Source of the DNA: Clostridiales bacterium
Lineage (GTDB): Bacteria > Bacillota > Clostridia > Lachnospirales > Lachnospiraceae
Length of the DNA stretch: 47,563 nt
Reading direction: 5' to 3'
Assembly: GCA_021204025.1 (NCBI GenBank)
Contig: JAJQAC010000071.1
Coordinates: 1 to 47,563, forward strand
A program made the position numbers and the translations under genes. Below the pieces are notes generated by a model. It did not search any database and had not been told where the DNA came from. It saw nothing but the letters and a program-made list of their open reading frames with translations. The stretch's first letter is position 1. Every line of letters begins with the position of its first letter. This document shows positions 1 to 8,117 of this stretch, one piece after another.

Positions 1-249
1 AAATGCGTATCAGGAGCTTTCTTTTATTTTAGGGGGCTTTTTTTCACAGCCCCTTTACACACCATTATCCCAGATTTTGGAGGTAGACGGAAGTTGACGG
101 GTTATTTACCATTTACCCTTGATTCGCTACGCAGCTATCGCTGCTACGCTCATCCACGGCATTCGCCGTATACATCCCTTCGCATAAAGATGCTCGTGAA
201 AGCAATCTTCCCTCGCACTTTATGCTCGGTCTGTGCATGGCTCATTGCT
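1..249. other. Left-edge intergenic DNA, no gene seen
   Basis: No credible reading frame is visible. The stretch is rich in small hairpins. One GC-rich stem lies at 32-53 (GGGGGCT paired with AGCCCC), one at about 182-225 (GCATAAAG paired with CTTTATGC) and one at about 155-166 (ACGGC with GCCGT). It lies outside the repeat-bounded element, so it is probably the DNA that followed rlmD before integration. On the minus strand the rlmD-like tail at 250-284 would continue into this stretch for about a dozen codons before a stop. Confidence 0.5.
32..53. terminator. GC-rich hairpin, possible original rlmD terminator
   Basis: A six to seven bp GC stem encloses a T-rich loop. On neither strand is it followed by a long clean U-tract, so it may be a terminator or only a stable hairpin. 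Its place downstream of the displaced rlmD tail fits a terminator of the uninterrupted gene. Confidence 0.3.
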
Positions 250-284
250 AACGCGTGACATCAATACTACCGTCTCGACGTGTA
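250..284. repeat. Distal direct repeat of integrated element (att-like)
   Basis: This copies the 3' end of rlmD. Positions 254-284 match 4785-4815 at 30 of 31 bases (G277 versus A4808), and the match extends weakly to 250 and 4781. Read on the minus strand it encodes the RlmD tail VHVETVVLMSR and then continues in frame with different residues to a TAA near 220. A duplicated gene 3' end flanking foreign DNA is the usual sign of site-specific integration. Confidence 0.8.
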
Positions 285-401
285 ATACTTAGGCTATATC
301 CAAACAAATCCACAAAATCAGCCATCTGTTGATTTTACAATATTTTCAACTATATTGTCTTCACATCATAATTTCTTTTAATTAGGCTATTTTTGAAAAA
401 A

Positions 402-2618
402 CTATATACATTGATCCAATCTCTCACTTTCATACGGCAATAAATATTTTTTCATGTTTCCACGATTTTCCTTAATGAAATTGATTACTTCATCCTCTGA
501 CAAATGGGCGGGTATAATTCCTTCCAATCTTCTTACAGCATTACTTGGTATGCCAAATTCAACTAAAATAGACAAATTCTCACGTATAAAATCATTTTCT
601 AATTGTTGCACAAAAAAACTATATGACCCTGGTTTAATGTTTCGTCTTTCACATATCAGACGTTGAATACTATCTACTACTCTAAACGCTTTTGGCACAG
701 TAAATTGGAACCAATGTCTATAGATATGGAATGCTCTTTCTACTGCTTCATCGTAATATCTTGCTTTTCTCTCATCTGTCAGCGTCTTTACACTTTCTAT
801 CTTGCTATTATAAATATCGTCAACAATATCAATAATGTTCTTTTTGGTCCTATACATATTTAAATATCTTGCAAGTTGCTTTACAGAAAATACGCTTCTT
901 TTGTCATCAAAATTGAACAAATTATTTTCTGCCACTTCCAAAACATAATACATTTGATCCCATGTAGGCAATTGACTCCACTGAATATTATGTATTATAC
1001 CATTTGATTTTAAATCGGCTATCAATTTGTTGTAAATCCTAATCTGTCCATTTACTGAAACACCATTTTGCTTAATAATACTCAATAAATCCATGGGAAG
1101 TACATTAATTTGATTATAACGATTTCTAACTTCTTGCTTTACGTCATCGTCCTTTATATTTATAAGAATTTCATTTGTTAATACTTCTGGATCTTGTTCG
1201 TAAAACGGAATATCTATTACAATAGGCTTATGCTCCGGAATATGACAAAAATTAAATATTCTTCCTACATAATGTTCCATCATCCTTCCGGATCGTCCTT
1301 TAATATTACTGTAGTCAAAAAAATCTATTCCATTTCCTCCCTTTTTCTCATCAAATAAAATTACGTTCTTAGCGCTAGTATTAACACCCTCAATTATCGT
1401 CGATGTACAAAAAATACAATTCAATTTTCCTTCATTGAAGTATTTAATAATTGAAGCACCTATATGCTTTTGTAAAGATCCATCATGAATTGCCACACCA
1501 TATTGCAATTCTTTTGCCAAACTCCATTCTGGTGATATATTTTTATTAATCCATTCTATTAAAGGAAGTTGATTTTCCTTCTTTGGTTCTATTCTCTGTA
1601 AATATTCTAAATATATTTTTGCTATACGTCTTGCCCGTGCAGGAGTAGAGCAATAAATAAGCGTTTGCTCATTTCGCAATTCGCTTAATAAATCACTCAA
1701 AATTTTAATTTTTTCTTTATCTATCTGCTTATCACTCTTATTCCAGTCAATCAAATAACTCTTATCTACAACATCACAATCTACTAAAGAGAAATCCGAT
1801 TTATAAAATACTCCATTATATTTTTCAGCAAACCCATCTGTTATTCCATCAATATTTGGACCCAAGAAATAAAATCTCGGATGAAATTTATTTACCACCT
1901 TCAAAAAGGCATTATTTAAAGTGTCTGCTCGACCATCTTTTCTTCTAAGGCTCAATTTGTAGAATTCATCTATAATTAAAAAATCTATTTTAGGTAAAGG
2001 CTCATATTCCATTACTCTTTCCGCAGTTAACAGAAAAAGATTTCTCTTTTCTTCCGAATATGCTTGCGACGTTCTCACTATAATCTTGTAATCATCCGCA
2101 TATTTCTTCAGTTTTAATCGAGTTTCATCTAATAGTGCTAAAGTTGGCTGTATGATAACTATATTTTTATACTTCTTTGAAGCAACTATTTCTTCTATAA
2201 GTAAACTTTTCCCAAAGCTTGTTGGCGCACTAGCAATTATATTCTTTCCCGACAAAAGATAATTAGATAACTTTTTTTGCTCCTTATGCAAATATGTATG
2301 ATCCAAAAAATCCGATTGAAAATAACTCATTCGTACATCATCCGCAAACGACGTCATCTTTAAATCAGAACTATTCTTTTGAAGATATGGATAAAATCCT
2401 AGTGTTTCAATTAAATCTGTCCATACCTCATATAAATTGTGATTAACTTTTTTCCAATTATCCAAAACATGTATCACTATCTTTCTAGCAGCTAATTCTG
2501 CTTCCGAAGAATGTTGAGATAGCAATTGTGTGCAATATGATACGATTTTAAAACTTTGTTCAAAAGAAATAATTTCAGCATTTTCAATTTCCAATATAAA
2601 TTCTGTTGTCTTATCCAT
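402..2618 (-). CDS. hamB: HamB, Hachiman superfamily 2 helicase
   Basis: This is a 738 aa SF2 helicase from the ATG at 2618, which has a GAGGTGG ribosome site. An earlier in-frame ATG at 2648 has no such site and would overlap hamA by 22 nt. Visible motifs are Walker A (APTSFGKS, about residues 131-138), motif II as IIDEFY (about 215-220), and Ski2-like motifs V and VI (CTSTIIEGVN and IKGRSGRM). In Hachiman systems, HamB is the ATP-dependent DNA-sensing helicase that partners the HamA nuclease. Its direct position behind a DUF1837 gene makes the assignment strong. The gene is AT-rich like the rest of the element. The stop is TAG at 402-404. Confidence 0.88.
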   Translation of the reverse strand: MDKTTEFILEIENAEIISFEQSFKIVSYCTQLLSQHSSEAELAARKIVIHVLDNWKKVNHNLYEVWTDLIETLGFYPYLQKNSSDLKMTSFADDVRMSYFQSDFLDHTYLHKEQKKLSNYLLSGKNIIASAPTSFGKSLLIEEIVASKKYKNIVIIQPTLALLDETRLKLKKYADDYKIIVRTSQAYSEEKRNLFLLTAERVMEYEPLPKIDFLIIDEFYKLSLRRKDGRADTLNNAFLKVVNKFHPRFYFLGPNIDGITDGFAEKYNGVFYKSDFSLVDCDVVDKSYLIDWNKSDKQIDKEKIKILSDLLSELRNEQTLIYCSTPARARRIAKIYLEYLQRIEPKKENQLPLIEWINKNISPEWSLAKELQYGVAIHDGSLQKHIGASIIKYFNEGKLNCIFCTSTIIEGVNTSAKNVILFDEKKGGNGIDFFDYSNIKGRSGRMMEHYVGRIFNFCHIPEHKPIVIDIPFYEQDPEVLTNEILINIKDDDVKQEVRNRYNQINVLPMDLLSIIKQNGVSVNGQIRIYNKLIADLKSNGIIHNIQWSQLPTWDQMYYVLEVAENNLFNFDDKRSVFSVKQLARYLNMYRTKKNIIDIVDDIYNSKIESVKTLTDERKARYYDEAVERAFHIYRHWFQFTVPKAFRVVDSIQRLICERRNIKPGSYSFFVQQLENDFIRENLSILVEFGIPSNAVRRLEGIIPAHLSEDEVINFIKENRGNMKKYLLPYESERLDQCI

Positions 2619-2626
2619 ATCCCACC

Positions 2627-3565
2627 TCAAATATTCTGCATATGCCAAAGACGCTTATGTAAGTGTATAACTAATTCGTCCTTCTCATTTATTGGGAATA
2701 ACATCAATATTATATTGACTTTCTCTTTTAATGGCATTTTATTCTGCTTGTCAAAATATTCCTTTAATTCTCTGATGTTTAACTCATGGTAAACTATCGC
2801 AGCCGGATCATTCATATCAGAAAACCTCTTATAAATATCATGCGAATAAGTACATAACATTGGTATGTTAATAATCTTAATCTTATCGCTTAATTTTGTA
2901 CAATTCGTTATCGTATCAATCCATTCCTCCCTGCCAGGTATAGAATTGTTTTCCAAATTCTTTTTTATTATCACAAACTGGTCATTAAGATAGTCTGTAT
3001 TTATATGTTCGTTCAAATCTTTAACTAATGCGTTTATTCCCTTCTTACTATCATCGTAGAGTTTACTTTCCCCAAGCCATAGTATTTTTTCATTTTCAGA
3101 AATATGTACCGCATCAAATCCATGGGCAGGTACACTCACACTATCCTTAAAATAAACTTTTGAAATTAGTGGTATTGTATGTTTGAATTCTCTTAAAATC
3201 AAATGGAGTAACAGTTCACCAAATTCTCCTCTTTTAGCTGTACTGGATTTTTTCAACTCATAATATGCGTTAATATCTTTATCCACACACCACCGTTTCA
3301 TTAATTGGAAATCCTTAATTTTATAAATGCAATGAGCAGCTTCTCTCAACTTTTCAACAATATCATTTTGAGGAATATTAGGGTCTTCATATTGGGCAAA
3401 AACATATTCCGGAATGGCATTACATATAGCTCTTGTAAAATCATCCAAACAATATTTCGGTTTACCCATATCGTCGATATCCATATCCACTAAAAAGCTA
3501 TTTAAATCCTCCTCATTCACCCTGAGTAAGATTACATTCTTTTTATCAAAGATTCTTTTACTCAT
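2627..3565 (-). CDS. hamA: HamA, Hachiman DUF1837 nuclease subunit
   Basis: A 312 aa DUF1837 protein. The likely active site is of PD-(D/E)XK type: RGEFGELLLHLIL (around residue 115), then HGFDAVHI (D near 151), then LWLGESKLY (E and K near 166-168). HamA proteins are DNA nucleases held in check by HamB until invading DNA is sensed. The ATG at 3565 follows an AAGGGGA ribosome site; a TTG two codons upstream is also open. hamA is first in the pair, and hamB begins 8 bp after its stop, so the two should be co-translated. All expected acidic and lysine residues are present, so the nuclease looks intact. Confidence 0.88.
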   Translation of the reverse strand: MSKRIFDKKNVILLRVNEEDLNSFLVDMDIDDMGKPKYCLDDFTRAICNAIPEYVFAQYEDPNIPQNDIVEKLREAAHCIYKIKDFQLMKRWCVDKDINAYYELKKSSTAKRGEFGELLLHLILREFKHTIPLISKVYFKDSVSVPAHGFDAVHISENEKILWLGESKLYDDSKKGINALVKDLNEHINTDYLNDQFVIIKKNLENNSIPGREEWIDTITNCTKLSDKIKIINIPMLCTYSHDIYKRFSDMNDPAAIVYHELNIRELKEYFDKQNKMPLKEKVNIILMLFPINEKDELVIHLHKRLWHMQNI

Positions 3566-3638
3566 TTGCAAATCCCCTTCTCCAACAGAATTTGAGCAAT
3601 CTGTATACCATTATATATTATTCCTCAACAACTTTTAA

Positions 3639-4565
3639 TCATTTTTTCTTTTTTGAACTATATTTCTCGTTTTTTCTCTGACATCCATTCCCATCTTTTG
3701 CCATGTTACTTCTCCGTTTCTTTTCAATCTGCACAGCCTCAAACGCTTCTTTTGAAATTATCGCAGGATTATTATCCGAAGACAAATATTGAACATCGCT
3801 TTTACCAGATTTCAGAAGCCGGACATCTCCAGTATACTTCTCATTACTAAGCATCACATCAATCGTTCTCTTACACCATTTCTCTTTTCCAGTAGGTGAA
3901 AGAATTTTCCGTTTTTCCAACTCTTTGATAATTCCTATAACGCTTTGACCGCTAAGATACAAATCAAATATCAGTTTGACATTTTCAGCTTTTTATTCAT
4001 CAATGATTAACTTGCCATCCTTATCATGTTTATAGCCATAGCACTTCCTGTCATACAATTTTGAAGTCCCAGTTGCTGCTCGTTGCTTAATGCCCCATTT
4101 TATATTTTCACTTCGTGATTCATTTTCCGCCTACGCAAGAGATTCAATAATTGAAATCATCAAATCGCTATCCGTATTTGCAGTATCCAGTTCTTCCTGA
4201 TCAAATATTACACGAACCCCTCATGCTCTTAACTGATTCAACGCATCCAAAATTTCTACAGTATCTCTTCCAAATCTACTGATATTTTTCGTAATTACTA
4301 TCTCAATCTTTCTCGAATTGCAATCTTCCAGCAAACGATAGAATTCTTTCCCTGATGAACCTATCTTGCTGGCAGCAATGTCCATATACACATCCACCAA
4401 TACCCATTGAAACATAGCAGCCGTCAATCTTGCCAAATGAGATACTTGAGCGGTCAGGCTTTGCAACTGCTCCTTGCTGTTTGTACTGACACGGCAATAA
4501 ATGCCAACACGTTGTTCTCTTTTCAGTGTCGGAGGTATAAAATGTACCTTTGAACTTTTCTGCAT
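3639..4565 (-). pseudogene. Serine recombinase with three in-frame stop codons
   Basis: A single uninterrupted frame of 308 codons encodes a serine recombinase, broken by TGA at 4221-4223 (codon 115), TAG at 4131-4133 (codon 145) and TAA at 3993-3995 (codon 191). The catalytic domain begins YCRVST (Ser27) and includes ISRFGRDT. The recombinase domain follows, with LYLSGQSV and SNEKYTGD. No frameshift is needed, and translation through the stops reads as normal family sequence, for example SLA(stop)AENESRSENIKWG. The start at 4565 has a GGAGG ribosome site. The TAG, and probably the TGA, are one C-to-T change from CAG and CGA. It was presumably the element's integrase and is now inactive unless stops are suppressed. 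Confidence 0.85.
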
Positions 4566-4590
4566 TTCTTATCCTCCTCCCATCTGCCGC

Positions 4591-4628
4591 CTAATTACTA
4601 TAAACCAATAATAACATATAGTAATTAG
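4591..4628. promoter_or_regulatory. Perfect 11-bp inverted repeat upstream of recombinase
   Basis: CTAATTACTAT at 4591-4601 is the exact reverse complement of ATAGTAATTAG at 4618-4628, with a 16 bp spacer. It lies just upstream of the recombinase start and within 200 bp of the rlmD-side repeat. It could be a recombinase binding site, an operator or a hairpin in the leader. The function is not shown by sequence alone. Confidence 0.5.
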
Positions 4629-4771
4629 CCAATTCAACCATTCTGTCAACTCAACTCTTCGGCTGGATATGTTCCCACATATTGATTTTACAAGGATTTT
4701 CGCCAACTTAAAACAGCCAAAATTGCACCTCATTTTTGAAAATCCCTTGTTTTCTATACTTTTTCGTCCAC

Positions 4772-6460
4772 TTATTTCTCAACCCGTGACATCAATACTA
4801 CCGTCTCAACGTGTACAGTCAGGCAAAAATTATCCACCACCTGCACTTTCCTCACCTCATACCCCTCCCCACACAAATACTTCAGATCTCTCGCCAACGT
4901 CGCCGAATCGCAACTGATATACACCACCCGTTCCGGCCGCATCTTTACAATGGTCTCTAGGCAGATCGAATCGCAGCCCTTGCGCGGCGGGTCAACGACG
5001 ATAACATCAGCGTAAACATGATTCTTTTCGTATTGCTCCGGAAGGACTTCCTCAGCTTTACCGACAAAGAACTCAACATTATCGATCCCATTAAGGACAG
5101 CATTTGCACGCGCATCATCAATTGCCTGTGGAATAATCTCCACGCCATAAACTTTTTTCGCTTTCTGCGCGAGGAAGAGCGAGATCGTCCCGATACCGCA
5201 GTACAGATCCCACACGACTTCATTGCCGGTTAATCCGGCAAAGGAGAGCGCCGTGCTGTAAAGCCGTTCTGTCTGAGCCGGATTCACCTGATAGAAAGAA
5301 AGCGGAGAGATACGATAACTGACCGTTCCGATCATATCCGTAATATAACCCGGTCCCAACAGATTGACGGTTTCTTTTCCCATGATAACATTTGTGCGTT
5401 CCCGGTTGATGTTACAACAGATACTGACGACCCTCGCCTGTCGCACCTCCTGCCCGACCTTCCCTGTCTGATCCTCCGAGACACCTGTATCCCCCTCTGA
5501 TTCATGAATATTTCTATCGGAGACGAAATTGGCGACAGGATCAAGAACACAGCCTGAGACAGAATCAGAAACCTGGTTCGGGGCAAAATCAGAAATACGG
5601 CTCGAGACAGAATCAGAAACTTGGCCTGGGACAAAATCAGGAACACGGTTTGAGGCAGAATCAGAAACACGATCAGAAACATAGTCTGGGATAAAATCAC
5701 ACGCACAGCCGGAGATAAAATCAGACACAAAAAGCTCTTTCAGTCTCGTCACCAAAACGTCCTTCCGCTTCAGCTCCTTTACCCCGCCATTAATCACCAG
5801 GCACACCATCAGCTCGCCAGTCCGAAATCCCTTGCGGATCAGCACATGCCGGACCAGACCGGTATGCGTTATCTCATCATATGGCTCAATCCCATATTCT
5901 TCCATATATTCACGGATCGTCCGCAAAATTGCCTGATTTTCTCTGGTTCCAACCAGGCAATCTTCATTTTCGATGATCGAGTGAGTATGTCCGGCATAAA
6001 ATCCGGCAACGATCCGCCCTTCTTTATTGTTTCCAAACGGGAACTGAGCCTTATTGCGATATCTCCAGGGATTCTCCATACCGATAATCGGCATAAACAC
6101 ATCCTCCGCAAGTTCCAGACCGCCGATTCTGCGCAGATGATTGCGGACCTTATTTTCCTTATAAACCAGCTGGCTCTCATAACTCATCGCCTGCAGCTGG
6201 CAGCCTCCGCACTGGCGCGCCACCGGACACTCCGGGGCGACCCGATGCGCAGAAGGCGTGAGTACGCGAATCAGCTTCGCGAAGCCATAAGTCTTTTTCA
6301 CTTTCATTACTTTGGCTTCTATCGTATCTCCGATCACGGTATCCTTCACAAACCAGGTAAAGCCATCCGCCTTGCCAATCCCGTCCCCGGTATCGCTCAT
6401 ATCTTCAATCGTCAATTGAATCAAATCATTTTTCTTCTGTTCCATAGATAACTGTCTCAT
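4772..6460 (-). CDS. rlmD: 23S rRNA (uracil-5-)-methyltransferase RlmD/RlmCD family
   Basis: A 562 aa SAM-dependent tRNA/rRNA m5U methyltransferase. It has an N-terminal TRAM domain, an iron-sulfur cysteine cluster (CPVARQCGGCQ, about residues 78-88), a central domain with WRYRNKAQFP, a Rossmann SAM motif (VWDLYCGIGT), VDPPRKGCD and the catalytic cysteine in VYISCDSATLARDL. The protein is longer than usual because about 95 residues (about 5433-5728) are inserted between the central and methyltransferase domains, made largely of octapeptide repeats. The 3' end is the attachment site of the left element, so the last residues (VEK) come from element DNA. The ATG at 6460 has a GAGGAGA ribosome site. 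Confidence 0.93.
   Translation of the reverse strand: MRQLSMEQKKNDLIQLTIEDMSDTGDGIGKADGFTWFVKDTVIGDTIEAKVMKVKKTYGFAKLIRVLTPSAHRVAPECPVARQCGGCQLQAMSYESQLVYKENKVRNHLRRIGGLELAEDVFMPIIGMENPWRYRNKAQFPFGNNKEGRIVAGFYAGHTHSIIENEDCLVGTRENQAILRTIREYMEEYGIEPYDEITHTGLVRHVLIRKGFRTGELMVCLVINGGVKELKRKDVLVTRLKELFVSDFISGCACDFIPDYVSDRVSDSASNRVPDFVPGQVSDSVSSRISDFAPNQVSDSVSGCVLDPVANFVSDRNIHESEGDTGVSEDQTGKVGQEVRQARVVSICCNINRERTNVIMGKETVNLLGPGYITDMIGTVSYRISPLSFYQVNPAQTERLYSTALSFAGLTGNEVVWDLYCGIGTISLFLAQKAKKVYGVEIIPQAIDDARANAVLNGIDNVEFFVGKAEEVLPEQYEKNHVYADVIVVDPPRKGCDSICLETIVKMRPERVVYISCDSATLARDLKYLCGEGYEVRKVQVVDNFCLTVHVETVVLMSRVEK
4781..4815. repeat. rlmD-side direct repeat of integrated element (att-like)
   Basis: This pairs with 250-284: 30 of 31 bases match over 4785-4815, with a weaker extension to 4781. 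It lies inside the last codons of rlmD, so integration kept the reading frame and changed only the extreme C-terminus. Confidence 0.8.
5535..5728. repeat. Degenerate 24-bp tandem repeat inside rlmD
   Basis: About eight imperfect copies of a 24 bp unit around the core GAATCAGAAAC or AAAATCAG encode octapeptides such as SDSVSSRI, SDFAPNQV, SDSVSGCV and PDFVPGQV. One unit near 5680 is half length (SDRV), still in frame. The repeat sits in a linker between domains, which would tolerate expansion. The other frames of this stretch are also open, as expected for a 24 bp repeat. Confidence 0.85.
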
Positions 6461-6648
6461 AAATATGTCTCCTCTGAAATCTTCCGAAAAATGTCAGCAA
6501 GATTTCATAATCACTTTTTAAATCCTTTAGAAATTGCTCAAACTTTGGTCACATTTGTCCGGTATCATAAAAACACGATGAAGGTGAGAGCTTCTTAAGG
6601 AACTTCTCCCTGAGAAGTTTTACCACGGTCGATACAAGGATTCTTGAA

Positions 6649-6768
6649 TCACAACATTCCAGAGCCCGGCAGCACAGCGCGCAACCCGCTGTCGGGGTCG
6701 TCTAACAGAGATTCGTCCTGCCGGCTCTCCTCTTTTCCGGCTTGACGATTTACATATATTGTTAACAC
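6649..6768 (-). CDS. Possible 39-aa small protein or leader peptide
   Basis: A GTG at 6768 is preceded at ideal spacing by GGAGGTGG and opens 39 codons, beginning MLTIYVNRQAGKEESRQDES and ending at TGA 6649-6651. No family is recognised. It follows the yhaM terminator and precedes a perfect 8-bp-stem hairpin (6601-6619) and rlmD. It could be a small protein, an upstream leader, or a chance frame across a structured RNA. The ribosome site is the main support. Confidence 0.35.
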   Translation of the reverse strand: MLTIYVNRQAGKEESRQDESLLDDPDSGLRAVLPGSGML

Positions 6769-6781
6769 AAAACCACCTCCT

Positions 6782-6826
6782 ATAGAAAAATCAGATACTC
6801 GGCAACGCAGTATCTGATTTTTCTAT
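6782..6826. terminator. Strong bidirectional terminator after yhaM
   Basis: AGAAAAATCAGATACT pairs exactly with AGTATCTGATTTTTCT around a 9-nt loop, and the outer A/T tracts give a U-run on either strand. It should end yhaM transcripts on the minus strand. Confidence 0.85.
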
Positions 6827-7076
6827 GTCTGTTTTTACACCGATTTTCTTATATTAATCTTTCCGTATCGATCTTTCTATATCGATTTTTCTCTTTCACC
6901 AGCGATATCCTGATCGCACCTTCCATTCATTTTTACCGCATATTTCTCTCACGTTGTATCGAAACAAGTCTATGATGGAATGTCGAATTATTCATCACCT
7001 ATCGCCCTGCATCATCCCGAAAATCTTAATGTTTTCCTCACTTACCGTTCTTTATTTTACTCCGTTGATTCCCATA

Positions 7077-8024
7077 CTACATTTCCGTCGTCCTGCGGAT
7101 ATTTGTCTCCAGCAGCCGGTTATACCCCAGCCATCCCTTATTCTCTCCGCCGGCGCCAAGCGCCTCAATCATCGTTTCCATCTTCGCGTCGGTATTATCC
7201 GCGAAGTTAAGAGCCATGGCCTCCAGGAGCGCCGGTTTCTTCGGCGAACCGTATTCCAGTTCTCCATGATGCGACAGGATACAGTGCTTCAGCTCCGCCG
7301 CCAGTCGATCCGGGAATCCGGGAATCGTTTTGATCCGGTCGCTGACCATCTCCGTGCCGATAATGATATGGCCGATCAGCTGTCCATCGTCTGTATAATC
7401 ATTTTGCGGAAAACGGGAAAGTTCTACGACCTTGCCAATATCATGAAACATCGCAGCTGCAAGGAGCAGATCCCGGTTGATCATCGGATACGCCGATGCA
7501 AAATAATTGCACATCTTGGTCACGCTCAGTGTATGTTCCAGAAGTCCGCCGACAAATCCATGGTGAACGCTCTTCGCGGCGCTGTGAAAGCGAAACGCAT
7601 CGATAAATTCCAGATCCTCAACAAAAAAGCTGTCCGTCAGCTGACGCAGATAAATATTTTTAATCTTATCATTATATGACAACAGTTCCCGGTACATCTG
7701 CTCATTATCTTTCGATGACACCGGCAGATAATCTTCTTCTTTATACTCTCCCTTATCTGCTTTGCGGATCCGCCGTACATTGAACTGATTCGCGTTCATG
7801 AATACGGTCACATCGGCATCTACACGTACGTAATCCAGTGCCTCAAATGCCCCGATACCCGGATTACCAAGATCCCATATTTTCGCGTCTATGGTTCCTG
7901 TCTTATCCTGCAGCACCAGATTCCCGTATTCTTTCCCGCTCTTTGTCAACGCAATCTGCTTTGACTTGCACAGATAGATTTCGGAAATGTGCATGCCTTC
8001 CCGCAATGTCGTAATATATTTCAT
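7077..8024 (-). CDS. yhaM: 3'-5' exoribonuclease YhaM family (OB fold + HD)
   Basis: A 315 aa protein starting MKYITTLREG. The ATG at 8024 has AGGGAG/AAGG upstream; the frame is open to 8108, but that extension is a basic unlikely leader. An N-terminal OB-fold nucleic-acid-binding region (GNLVLQDKTGTIDAKIWD) is followed by an HD domain with HGFVGGLLEHTLSV, MFHDIGKV and the CILSHHGELEYGSP pair. HD-metal YhaM enzymes degrade RNA, and in vitro DNA, from the 3' end. Length matches the family. It is downstream of the HtrA-like gene, probably co-transcribed, and ends at the strong terminator. Confidence 0.92.
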   Translation of the reverse strand: MKYITTLREGMHISEIYLCKSKQIALTKSGKEYGNLVLQDKTGTIDAKIWDLGNPGIGAFEALDYVRVDADVTVFMNANQFNVRRIRKADKGEYKEEDYLPVSSKDNEQMYRELLSYNDKIKNIYLRQLTDSFFVEDLEFIDAFRFHSAAKSVHHGFVGGLLEHTLSVTKMCNYFASAYPMINRDLLLAAAMFHDIGKVVELSRFPQNDYTDDGQLIGHIIIGTEMVSDRIKTIPGFPDRLAAELKHCILSHHGELEYGSPKKPALLEAMALNFADNTDAKMETMIEALGAGGENKGWLGYNRLLETNIRRTTEM

Positions 8025-8117
8025 AACCTTAACTCCCTGTTTCTTTATTTTATCCGGAACCACCTTATATCGTTTTCGATTGTGCCGGTTGCGTAAGCAT
8101 CCGGTCAACAGCAGAAC

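Larger units (their letters stand above)
254..4815. mobile_element. Small integrated element at rlmD 3' end carrying Hachiman
   Basis: About 4.5 kb of AT-rich DNA is bounded by near-identical 31 bp direct repeats derived from the rlmD 3' end. It contains only hamA, hamB and one serine recombinase reading frame. The recombinase lies next to the rlmD-side repeat, as integrases usually do. Base composition is far more AT-rich than the DNA to the right. No transfer, replication or capsid gene is present, so it is either a mobilised minimal island or a shrunken relic. Serine recombinases usually leave short shared cores, so the long repeat may come from an earlier tyrosine-type event or from an rlmD tail carried by the element. 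Confidence 0.75.
6461..7076. other. 616-bp gap between yhaM and rlmD
   Basis: The gap holds three things: a strong terminator at 6782-6826, a possible 39-codon minus-strand reading frame (6649-6768), and a hairpin at 6601-6619 (AACTTCTC paired with GAGAAGTT). From 6827 to 7076 it is pyrimidine-rich, with a short repeated ATCGAT-TTTCT-like sequence around 6850-6895. I see no other gene there. Confidence 0.5.

Noticed and set aside
334-355. Similarity of TTGATTTTACAA-TTTTC sequences near both ends of the element (about 334 and 4683)
   Set aside because: Both are short, AT-rich and at unequal distances from the repeats, so chance similarity is likely.
5332-5730. 132-codon minus-strand frame rich in FLILS repeats inside rlmD
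   Set aside because: It is the other-frame reading of the 24-bp tandem repeat in rlmD. A repeat whose length is a multiple of three leaves several frames open.
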